A stretch of 64,000 nucleotides of DNA from Paraclostridium ghonii (lineage in GTDB: Bacteria; Bacillota; Clostridia; Peptostreptococcales; Peptostreptococcaceae): assembly GCF_030815085.1 (NCBI RefSeq), contig NZ_JAUSWG010000004.1. One strand, written 5' to 3'. Both the position numbers and the translations under genes were made by a program. Positions 63,450 through 64,000 of this stretch are shown here, piece after piece. Each line of letters begins with the position of its first letter. The first letter of the stretch is position 1. Under the pieces are notes generated by a model. The model had not been told where the DNA came from. It saw only the letters and a list, made by a program, of their open reading frames with translations, and made no database searches.

Positions 63450-64000
63450 CTATATCTTCACAACTACCTCTACCCCATAATGATCTGATACTACATCTTT
63501 ATTTATCCCATTAAAAATCACATTAGAACTTTCTACTTTAATTACTTTATTTGTAAGTACTAAATCTAATCTTAAGTTTTCTTTATTTTCATCCCATCCA
63601 GCAATTTTACCTTCTACCGTTATACCTACATCTTTATTTTTTGATAATTTATAAGTATCAAAAAGTTTTTGACAAATATAATCATAACCTTCATTTCTTA
63701 CATTTGCATTGTTGTTAAAGTCTCCCATCACAAATGCAATATTATCGTGTTTTATCTTTTTAAAAAGCTCATTAAATTGAGCCTTAAAAGGCTCATCATC
63801 ATCATTCCACCATCCTAAATGACATGAATATAAACTAACTTCTTTTTTATTATAAAGTACATTTAATTTAACTATTTTTCTACTTTTCCAAAATGCAATA
63901 TCATTACTTTTAGAAATATTAAAACTTTCTTTTTCAATTACAGGAAGCTTTGTCATAAGACAAAGCCCCTCCTCATATATATCATAACCTATATGAGCAA
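63450..64000 (-). CDS. Endonuclease/exonuclease/phosphatase-family protein, 5' end outside the window
   Basis: The frame stays open through the right edge (residues AHIGYDIYEEGLCLMTK before the first internal Met), so this is a C-terminal part of at least 183 residues. It has the EEP hallmarks GDFNNN (metal-binding region) and VSDHYGVEV (catalytic His near the end), and SCHLGWWNDDDE. Family members cleave nucleic acids or phosphodiesters, or act on sphingomyelin and phosphoinositides. Its position upstream of malL suggests a small sugar/phosphate cluster, but the function is open. Confidence 0.85.
   Translation of the reverse strand, partial: AHIGYDIYEEGLCLMTKLPVIEKESFNISKSNDIAFWKSRKIVKLNVLYNKKEVSLYSCHLGWWNDDDEPFKAQFNELFKKIKHDNIAFVMGDFNNNANVRNEGYDYICQKLFDTYKLSKNKDVGITVEGKIAGWDENKENLRLDLVLTNKVIKVESSNVIFNGINKDVVSDHYGVEVVVKI

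Overview
The window is AT-rich Firmicute DNA, and the gene content points to an anaerobic spore former of the Peptostreptococcaceae (the Paraclostridium / Paeniclostridium / Romboutsia / Clostridioides neighbourhood). This rests on the cspBA + cspC germination genes, with one active and two inactive subtilase domains. It is supported by an asparagine-specific T-box in front of asnS, NiaR niacin control, Shine-Dalgarno sequences close to AGGAGG/GGGGG, many TTG/GTG starts, and U-tailed hairpins at most gene ends. The species is inferred, not proven. No rRNA, tRNA, prophage or CRISPR array was seen. The only mobile-element trace is a short transposase-like remnant near 43.0-43.3 kb.

Layout. 0-2 kb: the 5' end of a YidE/AspT-type transporter, divergent from a LysR regulator and followed by a Crp/Fnr regulator. 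2.1-10.5 kb: a minus-strand carbohydrate island of GH3 glycosidase, GPH sugar symporter, tyrosine-phosphatase-like protein, MgtC-like membrane protein and beta-phosphoglucomutase. Upstream lies an unusual AraC regulator fused to a GH39 glycosidase domain that keeps both catalytic glutamates. 10.9-20 kb: AlaX editing protein, lipid kinase, ABC-F ATPase, a YjiH membrane protein and a YhgE/Pip protein. 20.1-25.5 kb: a two-component system with an FtsX-type ABC exporter, probably an antimicrobial-peptide or cell-envelope stress module. Between kinase and exporter is an 11-bp-period direct repeat that fits a response-regulator operator.

25.6-36 kb: a DUF3867-like protein, asnS with its T-box, a LysM protein, a DUF3787-like protein, cspC and cspBA (spore germination), an AI-2E-family permease and a secreted low-complexity protein. 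36-43 kb: an Ig-like/FnIII surface protein, gapdh and a MacA/MacB-type efflux operon ending in a Yip1 protein. Upstream of that operon sit a transposase remnant and a striking three-copy 23-bp repeat. 43.4-54 kb: a MecA/PBP2a-like lipoprotein transpeptidase, methionine aminopeptidase with a SEC-C zinc motif, an RseC-like protein, two tandem paralogous 725-residue membrane proteins with an alkaline-phosphatase-like outer domain, and an SH3b x4 - NlpC/P60 peptidoglycan hydrolase.

54-64 kb: niaR with an ECF niacin-type S component under a clear operator-promoter, an orphan McrB-like AAA+ protein, several small unknown proteins, an ABC-2 exporter divergent from its TetR regulator with two palindromic operators, maltose O-acetyltransferase, a GH13 alpha-glucosidase, and an endonuclease/exonuclease/phosphatase-family protein that runs off the right edge.

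The less ordinary signals are: (1) the AraC-GH39 chimera over a glycan operon; (2) the orphan McrB-like ATPase; (3) the tandem phosphatase-like membrane proteins; (4) the 23-bp repeat array beside a dead transposase; (5) a two-copy structured intergenic element and a three-copy conserved hairpin family; (6) a long nested inverted repeat at 63.35-63.43 kb; (7) terminators that lie inside the coding 3' ends of three genes.
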